From the NCBI GenBank assembly GCA_025655595.1, contig JAHXIO010000001.1, positions 62,001 to 126,000 on the forward strand: a stretch of DNA of 64,000 nt, given 5' to 3'. Origin of the DNA: Candidatus Thiodiazotropha sp. (ex Monitilora ramsayi) (GTDB lineage Bacteria; Pseudomonadota; Gammaproteobacteria; Chromatiales; Chromatiaceae). The notes beneath the pieces are model-generated. The model worked only from the letters and a program-made list of their open reading frames with translations, had not been told where the DNA came from and did no database searches. A program made the translations under genes and the position numbers. This document shows positions 34,695 through 44,061 of the stretch, piece by piece (within the stretch, counting starts at the first letter, position 1; every line of letters starts with the position of its first letter).

Positions 34695-36563
34695 TCAGAT
34701 AGACTTAACTGCTTTGGTACTCTTATCTTTGGTGTCTCGGTGCTCTGGAACTAGTAGATCTAGTAGCTTATTAAGTTGATCCGTGTCCACAGCCTCACAG
34801 GCCACGGTTATCTGATCGAGAGTTTGATTGAGCCACGACCAATCCACGCTGCGGTGTCGAGCCAGGAAAACCTTTTCATGGCCTGTTTTTTCCAACTGCT
34901 CCTTCTCATGGAACAGCTCTTCAAAGAGTTTTTCCCCAGGGCGCAGACCGATGTAATCGATGGCGATATCCTCACCGGGTGTACGTCCGGATAAGCGGAT
35001 CATCTGTTCCGCCAGGTAGCTGATCTTCACTGGCTCTCCCATATCGAGGACGAATATCTCTCCACCCTGGCCGAGCACCACTGTCTGCATGATCAACTGG
35101 CACGCCTCAGGTATGGTCATGAAATAGCGCTCCATCCTCGGGTCGGTCACTGTGACAGGTCCACCGGATTCGATCTGTTTGCGAAAGAGCGGAATCACAC
35201 TTCCAGCGGAGCCTAGTACATTGCCGAAGCGCACCGTGATGAACCGTGTCTGCGAATGGGCGTTCAGATTCTGACAGAAAATCTCAGCCGCCCGCTTGCT
35301 TGCTCCCATGACATTGGCCGGGTTGACCGCCTTGTCCGTGGAGACAAGCACGAAGTTCTCACAACCGTGTCGATCAGCCGCCTGCGCCACCACGCGGGTG
35401 CCGAGCACGTTGTTTCGTATTGCCTGGCGCAGTTGTGGCTCGAGCAGGGGCACATGCTTGTATGCGGCAGCATGAAAGACTACCTCGGGCCGCTGATCCT
35501 GAAACACCGCTTCAAGAAAGGAGTGGTCAATCACGTCACCAAGATGGCATCTGAGGTCCAGCTTGGGAAAAGTTTGGCGCAGCTCCATCTCGATCGTATA
35601 GAGATGGAGTTCACTGTTCTCCACGATAATCAATGTCTGGGGATTCAGTTGAGAAACCTGGCGGCATAGCTCCGAACCTATGGAGCCGCCGCCACCGGTA
35701 ATCAGTATCCGTTTTTTAGCGAGGGTTCGAGTGATCGCCGGCCAGTCAAGAGAGACCGGTTCTCTGCCGAGCAGGTCATCGATAGAGACCTCCCGCAGGT
35801 CGTTTATGTGGACATTGCCGGTCATCAGGTCGGTCAACTGCGGGACGGTTCGGTAGGGTACAGAGGCCTCGTCACAGTAGGCGACGATCTGGCGAAATTG
35901 AGTGGGGTTGGCTGACGGAATGGCGAGCATGATGATATCGATCTCGCGCTCCTGTACCAGTCGGTATATATCACGGCAGAATCCGGCAATGGGGATGCCG
36001 TGTATTTCGCGTCCCTGCCGACGCTGGTTGTCGTCGACAAAGGCTATTAAATGATAGGACTGTCCCGCATGGCGCAGAAGGTCACGGGCCAGCATCTCGC
36101 CCGCCTTGCCCGCGCCGACAATGAGGACTCGCTTACCTGCACTCAAATTGAGGTGGTGATCCTTGGCCCAGCGATAGAGAAGTCTTGAGCCGCCGAGAAG
36201 CGCGAGTAGCAGCAGAGTGTAGATGATCGGAACGGAACGAGGTATGCCTTCGAGGCGGGTGAGCAGAAAGAGCACCAGAAGGGCAACCGCGGTTCCGGCA
36301 AAAACGGCCTTGATGATTCGCTGGAGGTCGGGTAACGAAGCATAGCGCCAGATGCCGCGATAGAGACCGAAAAGTATGAACGCTGCCAACTGGATAGGTA
36401 CGATGACCAACAGACTATTGAGCATGCTGTCTATGAATTCTGGCGTAAATGTCTCCAATCGGAGCCAGTAGGCCAGGCACCAGGTGATGGGTACTGACAG
36501 CAAATCGTGGGCCAGAGCCGCGCCTTGAGATCTGAAGCGGGCTGGGATTTTGTTATAGAACAT
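34695..36563 (-). CDS. wbpM: Membrane-bound nucleotide-sugar 4,6-dehydratase (WbpM/FlaA1-type)
   Basis: A 622-residue protein with four to five N-terminal membrane helices (about residues 15-130), a CoA/NAD-like Rossmann domain (VLIVGAGKAGEMLARDL near residue 146) and a C-terminal short-chain dehydrogenase domain (ILITGGGGSIGSEL near residue 289). The catalytic MxxxK appears as MGASK in place of the usual YxxxK. Members convert UDP-GlcNAc to its 4-keto-6-deoxy form, the first step to D-FucNAc, QuiNAc or bacillosamine. It is the last gene of the minus-strand polysaccharide block, downstream of WbpV- and WbpL-like genes, as in Pseudomonas aeruginosa O-antigen loci. Confidence 0.93.
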   Translation of the reverse strand: MFYNKIPARFRSQGAALAHDLLSVPITWCLAYWLRLETFTPEFIDSMLNSLLVIVPIQLAAFILFGLYRGIWRYASLPDLQRIIKAVFAGTAVALLVLFLLTRLEGIPRSVPIIYTLLLLALLGGSRLLYRWAKDHHLNLSAGKRVLIVGAGKAGEMLARDLLRHAGQSYHLIAFVDDNQRRQGREIHGIPIAGFCRDIYRLVQEREIDIIMLAIPSANPTQFRQIVAYCDEASVPYRTVPQLTDLMTGNVHINDLREVSIDDLLGREPVSLDWPAITRTLAKKRILITGGGGSIGSELCRQVSQLNPQTLIIVENSELHLYTIEMELRQTFPKLDLRCHLGDVIDHSFLEAVFQDQRPEVVFHAAAYKHVPLLEPQLRQAIRNNVLGTRVVAQAADRHGCENFVLVSTDKAVNPANVMGASKRAAEIFCQNLNAHSQTRFITVRFGNVLGSAGSVIPLFRKQIESGGPVTVTDPRMERYFMTIPEACQLIMQTVVLGQGGEIFVLDMGEPVKISYLAEQMIRLSGRTPGEDIAIDYIGLRPGEKLFEELFHEKEQLEKTGHEKVFLARHRSVDWSWLNQTLDQITVACEAVDTDQLNKLLDLLVPEHRDTKDKSTKAVKSI

Positions 36564-36651
36564 GTGGTTTCATCGTCCGTAGCGAGACTCGATTATAGCC
36601 GGTGTGGTCAGGTGATGGGGAGAACCTGGTCTATCCAGTTAGGGCGGTAGT

Positions 36652-37689
36652 TCAAATTTCCGAGTCCGCTTGGGCGGGGGGTAGACGTACACCGGCCTTG
36701 AAGTGGACGGCCAGGAACAGAAGTGGCAAGTAGGCGATGAGTAGGCCCAAGGGTTCGCTCAAGATGTCGAGGGCCACCGCTGCGGCCAGGGGGAAGAGCC
36801 ACAGCAGATTGATCAGGGCGATACCGAGGGAGACTCGACCGTGAGATGCAAGTCTGATAGCGGCGTGTTGATAGGCGTGAGTACGATGGGCCTGATAAAA
36901 CTGCTCGCCCGTGAGGATACGGCGACTGAGTGTGACGGTTGCGTCGACAAGATAGACACCTAGCAGGATGAGCCATGAGGTAAAAAGCTGAGTGGAGTGG
37001 TGAGCGGCATCGATGGCGAGAGTGCCCAAGATGATACCCAGGAATGCGCTGCCAGCATCGCCCATGAAGAGTCTGGCAGGTGGCAGGTTCCAGATCAGGA
37101 AGCCAGTGACACTGGAGGCAAGCAACATCAACAGCTGCCATGTGGGGTGATCGGGCAACAACATCCAGGAGAGTAGTGCGGCACAGAGCGCGACACTGAG
37201 CGTTTCGCTTCCGGAAATGGCGTCAATGCCGTCCATGAAGTTGTAGAGGTTGAGTAACCAGACAAGAAACAACACCGAGCCGGTAGTGATAGCCCAAAAG
37301 AGAGGATCATCGATATTCGACATCGTCGCTACTGTCGGGTCTAACTGATATAGGATCCAAAACGCTGCGACGAAGTGGATGATAAGGCGTTTGTGAGCTG
37401 GGATATGTCCACGATCATCAAGAATTCCGACTATCGCGATCAGACTGCCTGCACCGTAAATTGCGAGGAAAAGCGGTGGTGAGCTCTGCCAGTACCACTG
37501 CAGCATTGGTGCTAGCAGCATAAAAACCAGGGCGATAGCAATACCGCCTCCCCGCGGTACGGGTGTATGGTGCGAACTCCGCTCGTTCGGTATATCGATC
37601 AGGCCCCAATGGACCGCGTTGTTGCGTATCAGACCACTGAGTCCATAGCTAAGCAAGGTGGCCAGCAGACAGAGTAACAGCAGAATCAT
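36652..37689 (-). CDS. wbpL: Undecaprenyl-phosphate sugar-1-phosphate transferase (WecA/WbpL-like)
   Basis: Transfers a sugar-1-phosphate from a UDP-sugar to undecaprenyl phosphate, starting O-unit assembly at the inner membrane. 345 residues with about ten to eleven helices. Family motifs are DIPNERSSHHTPVPRGGG (residues 33-50), GILDDRG near residue 88, NLYNFMDGIDAISG near residue 146 and FMGDAGSAFLG near residue 208. Position beside WbpM-type and WbpV-type genes suggests that the first sugar is D-FucNAc or QuiNAc, as in WbpL of Pseudomonas. The gene overlaps the SDR gene upstream by four bases. Confidence 0.93.
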   Translation of the reverse strand: MILLLLCLLATLLSYGLSGLIRNNAVHWGLIDIPNERSSHHTPVPRGGGIAIALVFMLLAPMLQWYWQSSPPLFLAIYGAGSLIAIVGILDDRGHIPAHKRLIIHFVAAFWILYQLDPTVATMSNIDDPLFWAITTGSVLFLVWLLNLYNFMDGIDAISGSETLSVALCAALLSWMLLPDHPTWQLLMLLASSVTGFLIWNLPPARLFMGDAGSAFLGIILGTLAIDAAHHSTQLFTSWLILLGVYLVDATVTLSRRILTGEQFYQAHRTHAYQHAAIRLASHGRVSLGIALINLLWLFPLAAAVALDILSEPLGLLIAYLPLLFLAVHFKAGVRLPPAQADSEI

Positions 37690-38645
37690 TTGTGCTGTTG
37701 CAGGTAGTTGTTGGCTGTATCACGCAGACTCTCTTCGAGTGTGGTGACTGGTTGCCATTCGAGGAGGTTTTTGGTCTTGGTGACATCCACCTGCAGGTCG
37801 CCCAACAGCCGTTTGGTGACTTCCTCCTTGCCCAAGAGTCTGGCGATCAGCTGGAGCAGGCTGGTGGGAAAAGGGATCAGGAAAACAGACCGATTCATGC
37901 TGGCGGCAATGCGGCGCAACAGCTCCGTGGTTGACAGATCCTGGTCATCGGAGACGAGAAAAATCTGGTTCTTTGCAGCGGTATGATCGATGCAATGCTG
38001 AATCAGGCTGACCAGGTTGTCGATGGATACCAGGCTGCGGCGGTTTTTGATGGCGCCGAGGGGTAGGGGGATGCCTCGACGTACGATCTCCATGAGTTTC
38101 TGAAAGTTTGCCTTGACCCCGGGGCCGTAGACCAGGGGTGGGCGAATGATCACAAATTCCAGGGCTGTCTCCTGGGTGAGAAGCATGAGCGCGCGCTCTG
38201 CCTCATACTTGGATACGGCGTAAGGATCGGTGGGGTGAGGCGGATCATCGGCCTTGAATGGCGCACCGGGCCGGGTGAACTCGCCATTGACCTTAATGGA
38301 GCTGAGATAGATGAAGCGCTTTACGCCGGCCATTGCCGCTTGGCGGGCAAGGCGCAAGGTGCCGTCCACATTAGTTGCCTTGTAGGCGGGGTAGGAGGCG
38401 TCGCCCGTGTCATCCATCTTATGGACTCTGGCGGCCAGATGTATGACCACATCGATCCCATCCAATGAAGCGGCATAGTCTGATTCACCATCGATGGTAT
38501 TTATCAGGATCGGGTGCACCCCCTCAGGCAGAGAGCTGTTTCTTCTGCGGGTGAGTGCTGAGAGCCGGTGAGTCGATTGCTTCAGCAGACCCTGGACCAG
38601 TCTCTGACCGATGAATCCTGTGGCGCCAGTGATGAGAATATTCAA
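37686..38645 (-). CDS. NAD-dependent epimerase/dehydratase (WbpV/WbpK-like)
   Basis: A 319-residue extended short-chain dehydrogenase with an N-terminal NAD motif GATGFIGQRLVQG at residue 7. The conserved Ser appears in FIYLSSIKVNGE near residue 118 and the catalytic YAVSK near residue 145, so the enzyme seems active. In Pseudomonas aeruginosa, WbpV or WbpK reduces UDP-4-keto-6-deoxy-GlcNAc (made by WbpM) to QuiNAc or D-FucNAc. The neighbours on each side fit such a pathway; which epimer is made cannot be told. Overlaps the WbpL-like gene by four bases and follows fnlC by about 50 bases. Confidence 0.85.
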   Translation of the reverse strand: MNILITGATGFIGQRLVQGLLKQSTHRLSALTRRRNSSLPEGVHPILINTIDGESDYAASLDGIDVVIHLAARVHKMDDTGDASYPAYKATNVDGTLRLARQAAMAGVKRFIYLSSIKVNGEFTRPGAPFKADDPPHPTDPYAVSKYEAERALMLLTQETALEFVIIRPPLVYGPGVKANFQKLMEIVRRGIPLPLGAIKNRRSLVSIDNLVSLIQHCIDHTAAKNQIFLVSDDQDLSTTELLRRIAASMNRSVFLIPFPTSLLQLIARLLGKEEVTKRLLGDLQVDVTKTKNLLEWQPVTTLEESLRDTANNYLQQHK

Positions 38646-38694
38646 AGCAACAAGCTCTCCGGTCTTGGATGGCTGTGGCGGAATGAGATGTTCA

Positions 38695-39819
38695 CTACTT
38701 GTGCCAGACAGTCCGGTTAATGTAGTCAGTGTAGCTTTGCACTATACGGACAACCTGCTTAGAAACGGCCGGCTTCGGATAGTCTTGCACTACGGATATG
38801 GAACGCTCCTCGCGATTGTGCTGCGAGGTGACCAAGGCGACGGCCTCAAGGATGCGGTCTGGCGACAAGCCGCTCATCACCAGCGTTCCCTCGTCCATGC
38901 CTTCGGGGCGCTCATGGGCATTGCGGATGGTGACCGCGGGCAGATTTAGCAGCGAAGCCTCTTCGGTGATCGTTCCACTGTCCGAGAGAACACAGAAGGC
39001 AGACATCTGCAACTTGATGTAATCAAGAAAACCAAAGGGCTTCATGAAAAAGACCAGAGGTGAGCTGACCGTCTTGCCCAGTGACTCCATGCGCATTCGT
39101 GTACGTGGATGGGTGGAGACAATGATTGGCAGGCTATAATGGTCGGCGAGCTGGGAGATGGCGTCGAGCAGACTCCGCAGATTTTTTGTGTCATCCACGT
39201 TTTCTTCACGATGGGCGCTGATGATGAAGAAGCGCCCCTGTTCGAGTCCTTCGCGGGCGAGGACGTCTGAATGCTCAATCTTGGGCAGGTAGAAATCGAG
39301 AACCTCCTGCATATGAGAGCCGGTTTTGAAAATCGTCTCTGGTGAGATGCCTTCGTTGATCAGGTAGCGCCGGGCATGCTCTGTGAGTACCATGTTGATA
39401 TCACTGAGATGGTCCAATACTTTTCTGTTGAGTTCTTCAGGAACACGCTGATCAAAACAACGATTTCCGGCTTCCATGTGAAAAACGGGGATCTTATGGC
39501 GTTTGGCGGCGATTACTGCCATGCAGGTATTGGTATCACCATAGAGCATAAGCGCATCGGGATTGACTTCTTTGAGCAGGTCATCTGTTTTGGCGATGAC
39601 ATCGGCGATTGCTTTTGAAGGGGTGTCTGCTTTTACACCAAGAAAGTGGTCAGGTTTTCTGACCTCAAGATCGTGGAAAAAAATTTCGTTGAGTTCATAG
39701 TCATAGTTCTGTCCGGAATGAACCAACACATGATCCATAACCCGATCAAGCTCGGCAATGACTCGGCTCATTTTAATGAGTTCTGGTCGGGTACCAACAA
39801 GAGTCATGACCTTAAGCAT
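38695..39819 (-). CDS. fnlC: Non-hydrolysing UDP-N-acetylglucosamine-type 2-epimerase (FnlC/CapG/WbjD)
   Basis: Epimerises C2 of a UDP-2-acetamido-2,6-dideoxy-L-hexose, the last step to UDP-L-FucNAc. 374 residues with the GT-B fold of the WecB family: VGTRPELIKMSRVI at residue 7, HSGQNYDYEL near residue 36, HMEAGNRCFDQRVPEE near residue 113 and SAHREENVD near residue 206. The neighbours FnlA and FnlB, upstream on the same strand and overlapping by eight bases, complete the pathway, which is why the L-fucosamine epimerase role is favoured over plain WecB (ManNAc). Confidence 0.92.
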   Translation of the reverse strand: MLKVMTLVGTRPELIKMSRVIAELDRVMDHVLVHSGQNYDYELNEIFFHDLEVRKPDHFLGVKADTPSKAIADVIAKTDDLLKEVNPDALMLYGDTNTCMAVIAAKRHKIPVFHMEAGNRCFDQRVPEELNRKVLDHLSDINMVLTEHARRYLINEGISPETIFKTGSHMQEVLDFYLPKIEHSDVLAREGLEQGRFFIISAHREENVDDTKNLRSLLDAISQLADHYSLPIIVSTHPRTRMRMESLGKTVSSPLVFFMKPFGFLDYIKLQMSAFCVLSDSGTITEEASLLNLPAVTIRNAHERPEGMDEGTLVMSGLSPDRILEAVALVTSQHNREERSISVVQDYPKPAVSKQVVRIVQSYTDYINRTVWHK

Positions 39820-40822
39820 TTAGCATATCCTGTATGTATTCGAGCTTGAGAAGCAGCTTTTTTACACCTTCCACATCGAGACGCTCAGTATTGTGTGATG
39901 TGTAATCAGTCACCTCAGAGATTTTCTCTTCGCCTTCGACGAAATACTTTTTATAGTTAAGGTCTCTGTCGTCAGCAGGTATTCTGTAATATCTCCCCAT
40001 ATCTTCTGCGCGTGCCATCTCCTCTCTGGAGACAAGGGACTCATAGAGTTTTTCCCCATGTCTTGTGCCGATTATTTTTATGGGATTATCTTTATTGAAG
40101 ATCTCTTTGAGAGCTTGTGCCAAGTCACCTATAGTTGATGCGGGAGCCTTTTGTATGAAGATATCGCCTTGTGTGCCATGCGCATATGCATGCAACACAA
40201 GATCTACAGAGTCTTCTAAAGACATAAGAAATCGAGTCATATTTGGATCAGTAATAGTTAGCGGTTCGCCGGAGAGAAGCTGTTCGATAAAAAGCGGTAT
40301 AACTGAACCACGTGATGCCATAACATTGCCATACCGTGTACAACAACTAATAGTGCCATTGGGTGGTGCCAGGCGGGATTTTGCGACCACGAGCTTTTCG
40401 CTCATGGCCTTTGATAGGCCCATGGCATTGATTGGATAGACCGCTTTGTCCGTACTCAACACGATGACTCTTTCGACAGATCTGGCGACGGCGGCATTGA
40501 TTACATTTTCGGTACCAATAATATTGGTGCGTACGGCCTCCATCGGATAGAACTCGCATGAGGGTACTTGTTTCAACGCGGCGGCGTGAAAAATATAGTC
40601 GACTCCGAGCATGGCATCATAGAGGCTTGAATAGTCTCGGACGTCACCTATGTAGAATTTGACCTTGTCGTTCGACAAAGCGATACGCATATCCTCCTGC
40701 TTCTTCTCGTCTCGGCTGAAAATCCTGATTTCACGGACGTCAGTTGAGAGAAAGCGATTTAGTACGGTATTGCCAAATGAACCGGTTCCTCCGGTAATCA
40801 TCAGTACCTTGTCTTTAAACAT
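39812..40822 (-). CDS. fnlA: UDP-GlcNAc 4,6-dehydratase/5-epimerase (FnlA/CapE/WbjB)
   Basis: First enzyme of UDP-L-FucNAc synthesis: dehydration and C5 epimerisation of UDP-GlcNAc, with further C3 epimerisation. 336 residues without membrane helices. NAD motif ITGGTGSFGNTVL at residue 9, and the MxxxK catalytic pair (MGLSKAMSEK region near residue 130) that distinguishes CapE/FlaA1-type enzymes from YxxxK ones. The sequence IFSRDEKKQEDMR near residue 34 is typical. It overlaps fnlB and fnlC by eight bases at each end, so the three are co-translated. Confidence 0.95.
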   Translation of the reverse strand: MFKDKVLMITGGTGSFGNTVLNRFLSTDVREIRIFSRDEKKQEDMRIALSNDKVKFYIGDVRDYSSLYDAMLGVDYIFHAAALKQVPSCEFYPMEAVRTNIIGTENVINAAVARSVERVIVLSTDKAVYPINAMGLSKAMSEKLVVAKSRLAPPNGTISCCTRYGNVMASRGSVIPLFIEQLLSGEPLTITDPNMTRFLMSLEDSVDLVLHAYAHGTQGDIFIQKAPASTIGDLAQALKEIFNKDNPIKIIGTRHGEKLYESLVSREEMARAEDMGRYYRIPADDRDLNYKKYFVEGEEKISEVTDYTSHNTERLDVEGVKKLLLKLEYIQDMLNA

Positions 40823-41699
40823 CTGTCAGGTCCTTAGTCTTCAAGTAATCATCGTGCATGTACTGAATTAGTTCCGGCCATGCGTATGGTTGATATCCTG
40901 TGGCGGTACGAAATCTCTCTGAATTGAGAGATCTGTCGATAACGACATCGTCGCTTGGCACAAGAGAGATCTGCTTGTCGTAGACATCCGCAACAAGTTT
41001 AAGAAGGTCGTATTTGTTTATTGGGTCTACTGAGATGTGGTGCAGTCCGTGTAGAGCGTTATTCGGCAAGACGTAATTATGGATCACGCGGGCAAGCTCA
41101 ATTGTCGGGAGTCCGGAAAATATTGCGTGAGTAAATCCTTTAACACTCCCGCTGCTTGTCAGAAACCAATCGATCAGGGCATTGTGAGAATGGAGTTCAT
41201 GACCAATAATTGAGGTTCGGAGTGTGATCGAATGATCTTCATTCGTGAGTTCGCCAATCTGTTTCGATTTGCCGTAGAGATCTTCTGCGTCAGGTGCGTC
41301 AGTTTCGATGTAGTTGCCCTGGCGACCTGAGAAAACACAATCGGTACTGATGTGGACGAGTCTCGCTCCGGCAAGTTTGCAGAGTCGGGATAGCCGATGG
41401 GGGAATAGCGCATTAAGGGGAAGAGCGACCAATGGGTCATTCGCACTTGAAAGTTGTTTAATTAGTCCAATGCAATTGATGACGACATCGGGCTTTGTCT
41501 TCGTTAGCAAACTTACGACACCGTCTTGTTCTAGAACGTCGACGCCGGTGATCACTTGTCGACGAAGGTCCACAGGAAAATAGGCCAAATCACCACTATT
41601 GCGTAGGGTGCCAGTCACAATAAGGTCGTTTTGCTTTGAGAGATAGCGGAAAACCGCATTTCCCAGCATGCCACTGACTCCTAATACCAGAATGTGCAT
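40815..41699 (-). CDS. fnlB: Nucleotide-sugar reductase of the L-FucNAc pathway (FnlB/CapF-like, RmlD family)
   Basis: 294-residue short-chain reductase. NAD(P) motif LGVSGMLGNAV at residue 5, HISTDCVFSG near residue 115 and catalytic YGKSK near residue 142. Between FnlA and FnlC homologues the role is to reduce the 4-keto sugar. CapF in Staphylococcus has an extra cupin domain, which is lacking here, so this protein resembles RmlD-like FnlB. It starts a few bases after the WbuB-like gene stop. Confidence 0.9.
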   Translation of the reverse strand: MHILVLGVSGMLGNAVFRYLSKQNDLIVTGTLRNSGDLAYFPVDLRRQVITGVDVLEQDGVVSLLTKTKPDVVINCIGLIKQLSSANDPLVALPLNALFPHRLSRLCKLAGARLVHISTDCVFSGRQGNYIETDAPDAEDLYGKSKQIGELTNEDHSITLRTSIIGHELHSHNALIDWFLTSSGSVKGFTHAIFSGLPTIELARVIHNYVLPNNALHGLHHISVDPINKYDLLKLVADVYDKQISLVPSDDVVIDRSLNSERFRTATGYQPYAWPELIQYMHDDYLKTKDLTDV

Positions 41700-41705
41700 T
41701 GTGAT

Positions 41706-42947
41706 TTATATCCGTCTGTTTTTTATGCGTTTTTTTAAGGTTTTGACGAGTTGATCTACCTGCGTCTCCATCTCAAAATGCTGCTCGAAATATTCAAGTC
41801 CGCGCTGTCCCATCGCTTGTCGTTCTTCCTGTGACGAATGGTAGAGTTTTCTGATGCAATCAGCTAGTGCTGCGGCATCTTCAGCACGGCAGGCATAGCC
41901 TGCACCGGATTCTCGCAGGATCCTGGCTGTCTCACCATTGATTGAGGCAATAATCGGTTTTGCGGCCGCCAGATAAGCCTGAAATTTACTCGGTACAGTA
42001 AAGTTGAAGATCTCTTCATCCTTGAGAGTCACCAATAATCCCTGAGCATGTCGGTAGAGTTCAGGCATAAGTGCTACCGGAAATCTCCCAGGGAGTTCTA
42101 CGTTTTTCAGGTGACGTTCACTGACTTGCTGATGCGTCCATTCTGACTGACTCCCGCTGCCGATCAGGATAATTTTTAAGTCTGATAAGTCCCTCAGTTG
42201 GTCTGCGGCATCGATTATCGTTTCCAGGGCCTGCGCGGTACCGAGGTTTCCGGTAAAGACAACGGAGAAATTATTTGCTAGGAGCTCAACAACTGGGCGT
42301 GGTATGGAGGATGCTAGCTTGTCCTGGCTCTCCTTGTTGCGTTGGGAAAAATTGGGGAAGTAGACAAGCTTATTTTCAGCAGCAATTCGGGATACCGGTC
42401 CATAGAAAGCCTGAGACTGTATCAACAAAGTATCAGAGAAGGCGTAGATCAGACGTATTATCTGTTTGACCAAGAATAGAATTAAACGGTTTTTGATGTG
42501 ACCGGTAGCTGACAGACTCTCAGGCCAAAGATCCTGTATCCAGAGTGCAAAATGGGCGCCGGTTATGTATTTAAGCGGAACTGCGGTCAGGGCTGATGTC
42601 ATGGGTGACGGAGCAAAGAATATAAGTGCGTCAAATTTCTGTCCACGAACCAGCCTGGGAAATTTAAGTAGGCCGGATGCGAGAAACGACAAATAGTTCA
42701 GGGCAAGATTTTTCCCCCCTCCATTGTGCCTGGGTCGAAGCGGGACACGATGTATCTGTACATTGTTGGGAAGTGTCTCATGCTGTATTCCCTGTTGTGT
42801 GTAGCCCTCGTATATTTTTCCTTCGGGATAATTGGGTTTACCGGTAAGTACTGTTACTGAATGTCCAAGCCCTGTGAGACGGCCTGCAAGATCATTGATG
42901 ATAAAGGTCTCAGGCCAGAAATATTGTGAAACAATGAGTAACCTCAT
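41706..42947 (-). CDS. wbuB: Glycosyltransferase WbuB-like (GT4), probable L-FucNAc transferase
   Basis: 413-residue GT-B transferase. The N-terminal motif VSQYFWPETFIINDLAGRL at residue 5 and the FAPSPMTSALTAV segment near residue 111 are very characteristic of the WbuB family, known from E. coli O26, where it transfers L-FucNAc. The C-terminal domain has PSKFQAYLAAAKPIIAS near residue 326 with its acceptor/donor site. It sits beside fnlABC, as in other L-FucNAc clusters, so the donor is probably UDP-L-FucNAc. It overlaps the GT4 gene upstream by four bases. Confidence 0.9.
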   Translation of the reverse strand: MRLLIVSQYFWPETFIINDLAGRLTGLGHSVTVLTGKPNYPEGKIYEGYTQQGIQHETLPNNVQIHRVPLRPRHNGGGKNLALNYLSFLASGLLKFPRLVRGQKFDALIFFAPSPMTSALTAVPLKYITGAHFALWIQDLWPESLSATGHIKNRLILFLVKQIIRLIYAFSDTLLIQSQAFYGPVSRIAAENKLVYFPNFSQRNKESQDKLASSIPRPVVELLANNFSVVFTGNLGTAQALETIIDAADQLRDLSDLKIILIGSGSQSEWTHQQVSERHLKNVELPGRFPVALMPELYRHAQGLLVTLKDEEIFNFTVPSKFQAYLAAAKPIIASINGETARILRESGAGYACRAEDAAALADCIRKLYHSSQEERQAMGQRGLEYFEQHFEMETQVDQLVKTLKKRIKNRRI

Positions 42948-44026
42948 TGGATCTTCCCCGCAGATTCTCGCCTATCCTGCATCAGAATAGTCTGGAAGAA
43001 GAGATCGGCGGAGTAGACTGCCTGATGCTCTTCTGGAAGGGATAGAAAGCGGTGTACGGCCCTTGCGATGGAGAGTGGTGATGAGGGATCGAAAGTTTCA
43101 GCAGGCTGACAGACGTCACGTACGAAATCGAGCTCTGAGGCGATGATCGGTATACCATGACGTTGAGCTTCGATTAATGGCAGACCAAACGATTCTGCGA
43201 GTGAAGGATAGATCAGTGCACGGGATGAATCGTAGAGGTCTGCTATCTCCTCCGTTGTCAGGTGACTACGGTTCTCTATATTGAGTCCGTATTCTCTACT
43301 GAGAGATTCGATTTGTGCTATTAAGTCTGAATCTCTTGTGGTAAGCGTCATACAGAGTGAAGGTTTTACACCCTTATGAGCCATTAGCTTCCAGGCTTCA
43401 AGCAGATTCAAGTGGTTCTTGTGTGGAAGTCCATCTGCTATATAGACAAAATCGATTTCAGGTTTGCGATTCGTACTGCCGGCACTTGGGGTAATATCCG
43501 GAACAAATGGACAGATTACAATTTTGGGGTCGCGCCTGTGCCAAGCTTGTAGTGCTCTCTTCATTGATTGTGTTTGGACAGCATAGGTGTCCACTCTTGA
43601 TCTTAAGAATTTTCCGAAGAGGCGTTCGATTTTGAGTCGTAGTTGGGTCTTTAGCGAATATCCTTTAAGAGACAGGCCTCCTAGGAGCAAAATATTTTGA
43701 TGGAAACAGATAGTCCTGCCTTGTAATCTGAATAGCGGTGGCAGGCTGTGTAAGCAGATAAGGGTATCTCCTGGGCGGACTATTTGTTTCAAATGGAGCT
43801 CCGCTTTCAGCCTTGCGAGAGGTGAAGCATGGATGGTATGTATCTCTGCCCTCTCGGGTTTGAGGGCGTTTGCTTGAGAGCGGGCATCGAGAACTAAGGT
43901 TGATGGAATATCTCTGAGTTTGTTGGATGCTAATAAACCTCGCAGTAGTGTGTAACCACCGCCGGTATGGATTCCAGGGGCATAGATAATGAGCTTTGAT
44001 TTTTCTTTATCGGCGGAGGATTTCAT
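42944..44026 (-). CDS. Glycosyltransferase family 4 protein
   Basis: 360-residue GT-B transferase. N-terminal glycine-rich HTGGGYTLLRGL at residue 16, and the family E-x7-E signature ESFGLPLIE near residue 287, with IPIIASELDFVRDVC following. No membrane segment. Donor and acceptor are unknown; the gene is between two methyltransferase genes and the WbuB-like transferase. It overlaps wbuB by four bases, so both are co-translated. The start at 44026 leaves 35 bases to the upstream methyltransferase gene. Confidence 0.88.
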   Translation of the reverse strand: MKSSADKEKSKLIIYAPGIHTGGGYTLLRGLLASNKLRDIPSTLVLDARSQANALKPERAEIHTIHASPLARLKAELHLKQIVRPGDTLICLHSLPPLFRLQGRTICFHQNILLLGGLSLKGYSLKTQLRLKIERLFGKFLRSRVDTYAVQTQSMKRALQAWHRRDPKIVICPFVPDITPSAGSTNRKPEIDFVYIADGLPHKNHLNLLEAWKLMAHKGVKPSLCMTLTTRDSDLIAQIESLSREYGLNIENRSHLTTEEIADLYDSSRALIYPSLAESFGLPLIEAQRHGIPIIASELDFVRDVCQPAETFDPSSPLSIARAVHRFLSLPEEHQAVYSADLFFQTILMQDRRESAGKIQ

Positions 44027-44061
44027 GTGCCGTTCATGCTCTCAATGTGTCTGCATCAGAT

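Noticed and set aside
36642-36653. GGGCGGTAGTTC resembling the ops element (GGCGGTAGCGT) used by RfaH
   Set aside because: It is on the plus strand while all genes there are on the minus strand, it lies downstream of the WbpL-like gene and not in a leader, and the end of the core differs.
36608-37141. 177-codon minus-strand frame overlapping the WbpL-like gene
   Set aside because: Other-frame shadow of a conserved membrane transferase, with no start signal.
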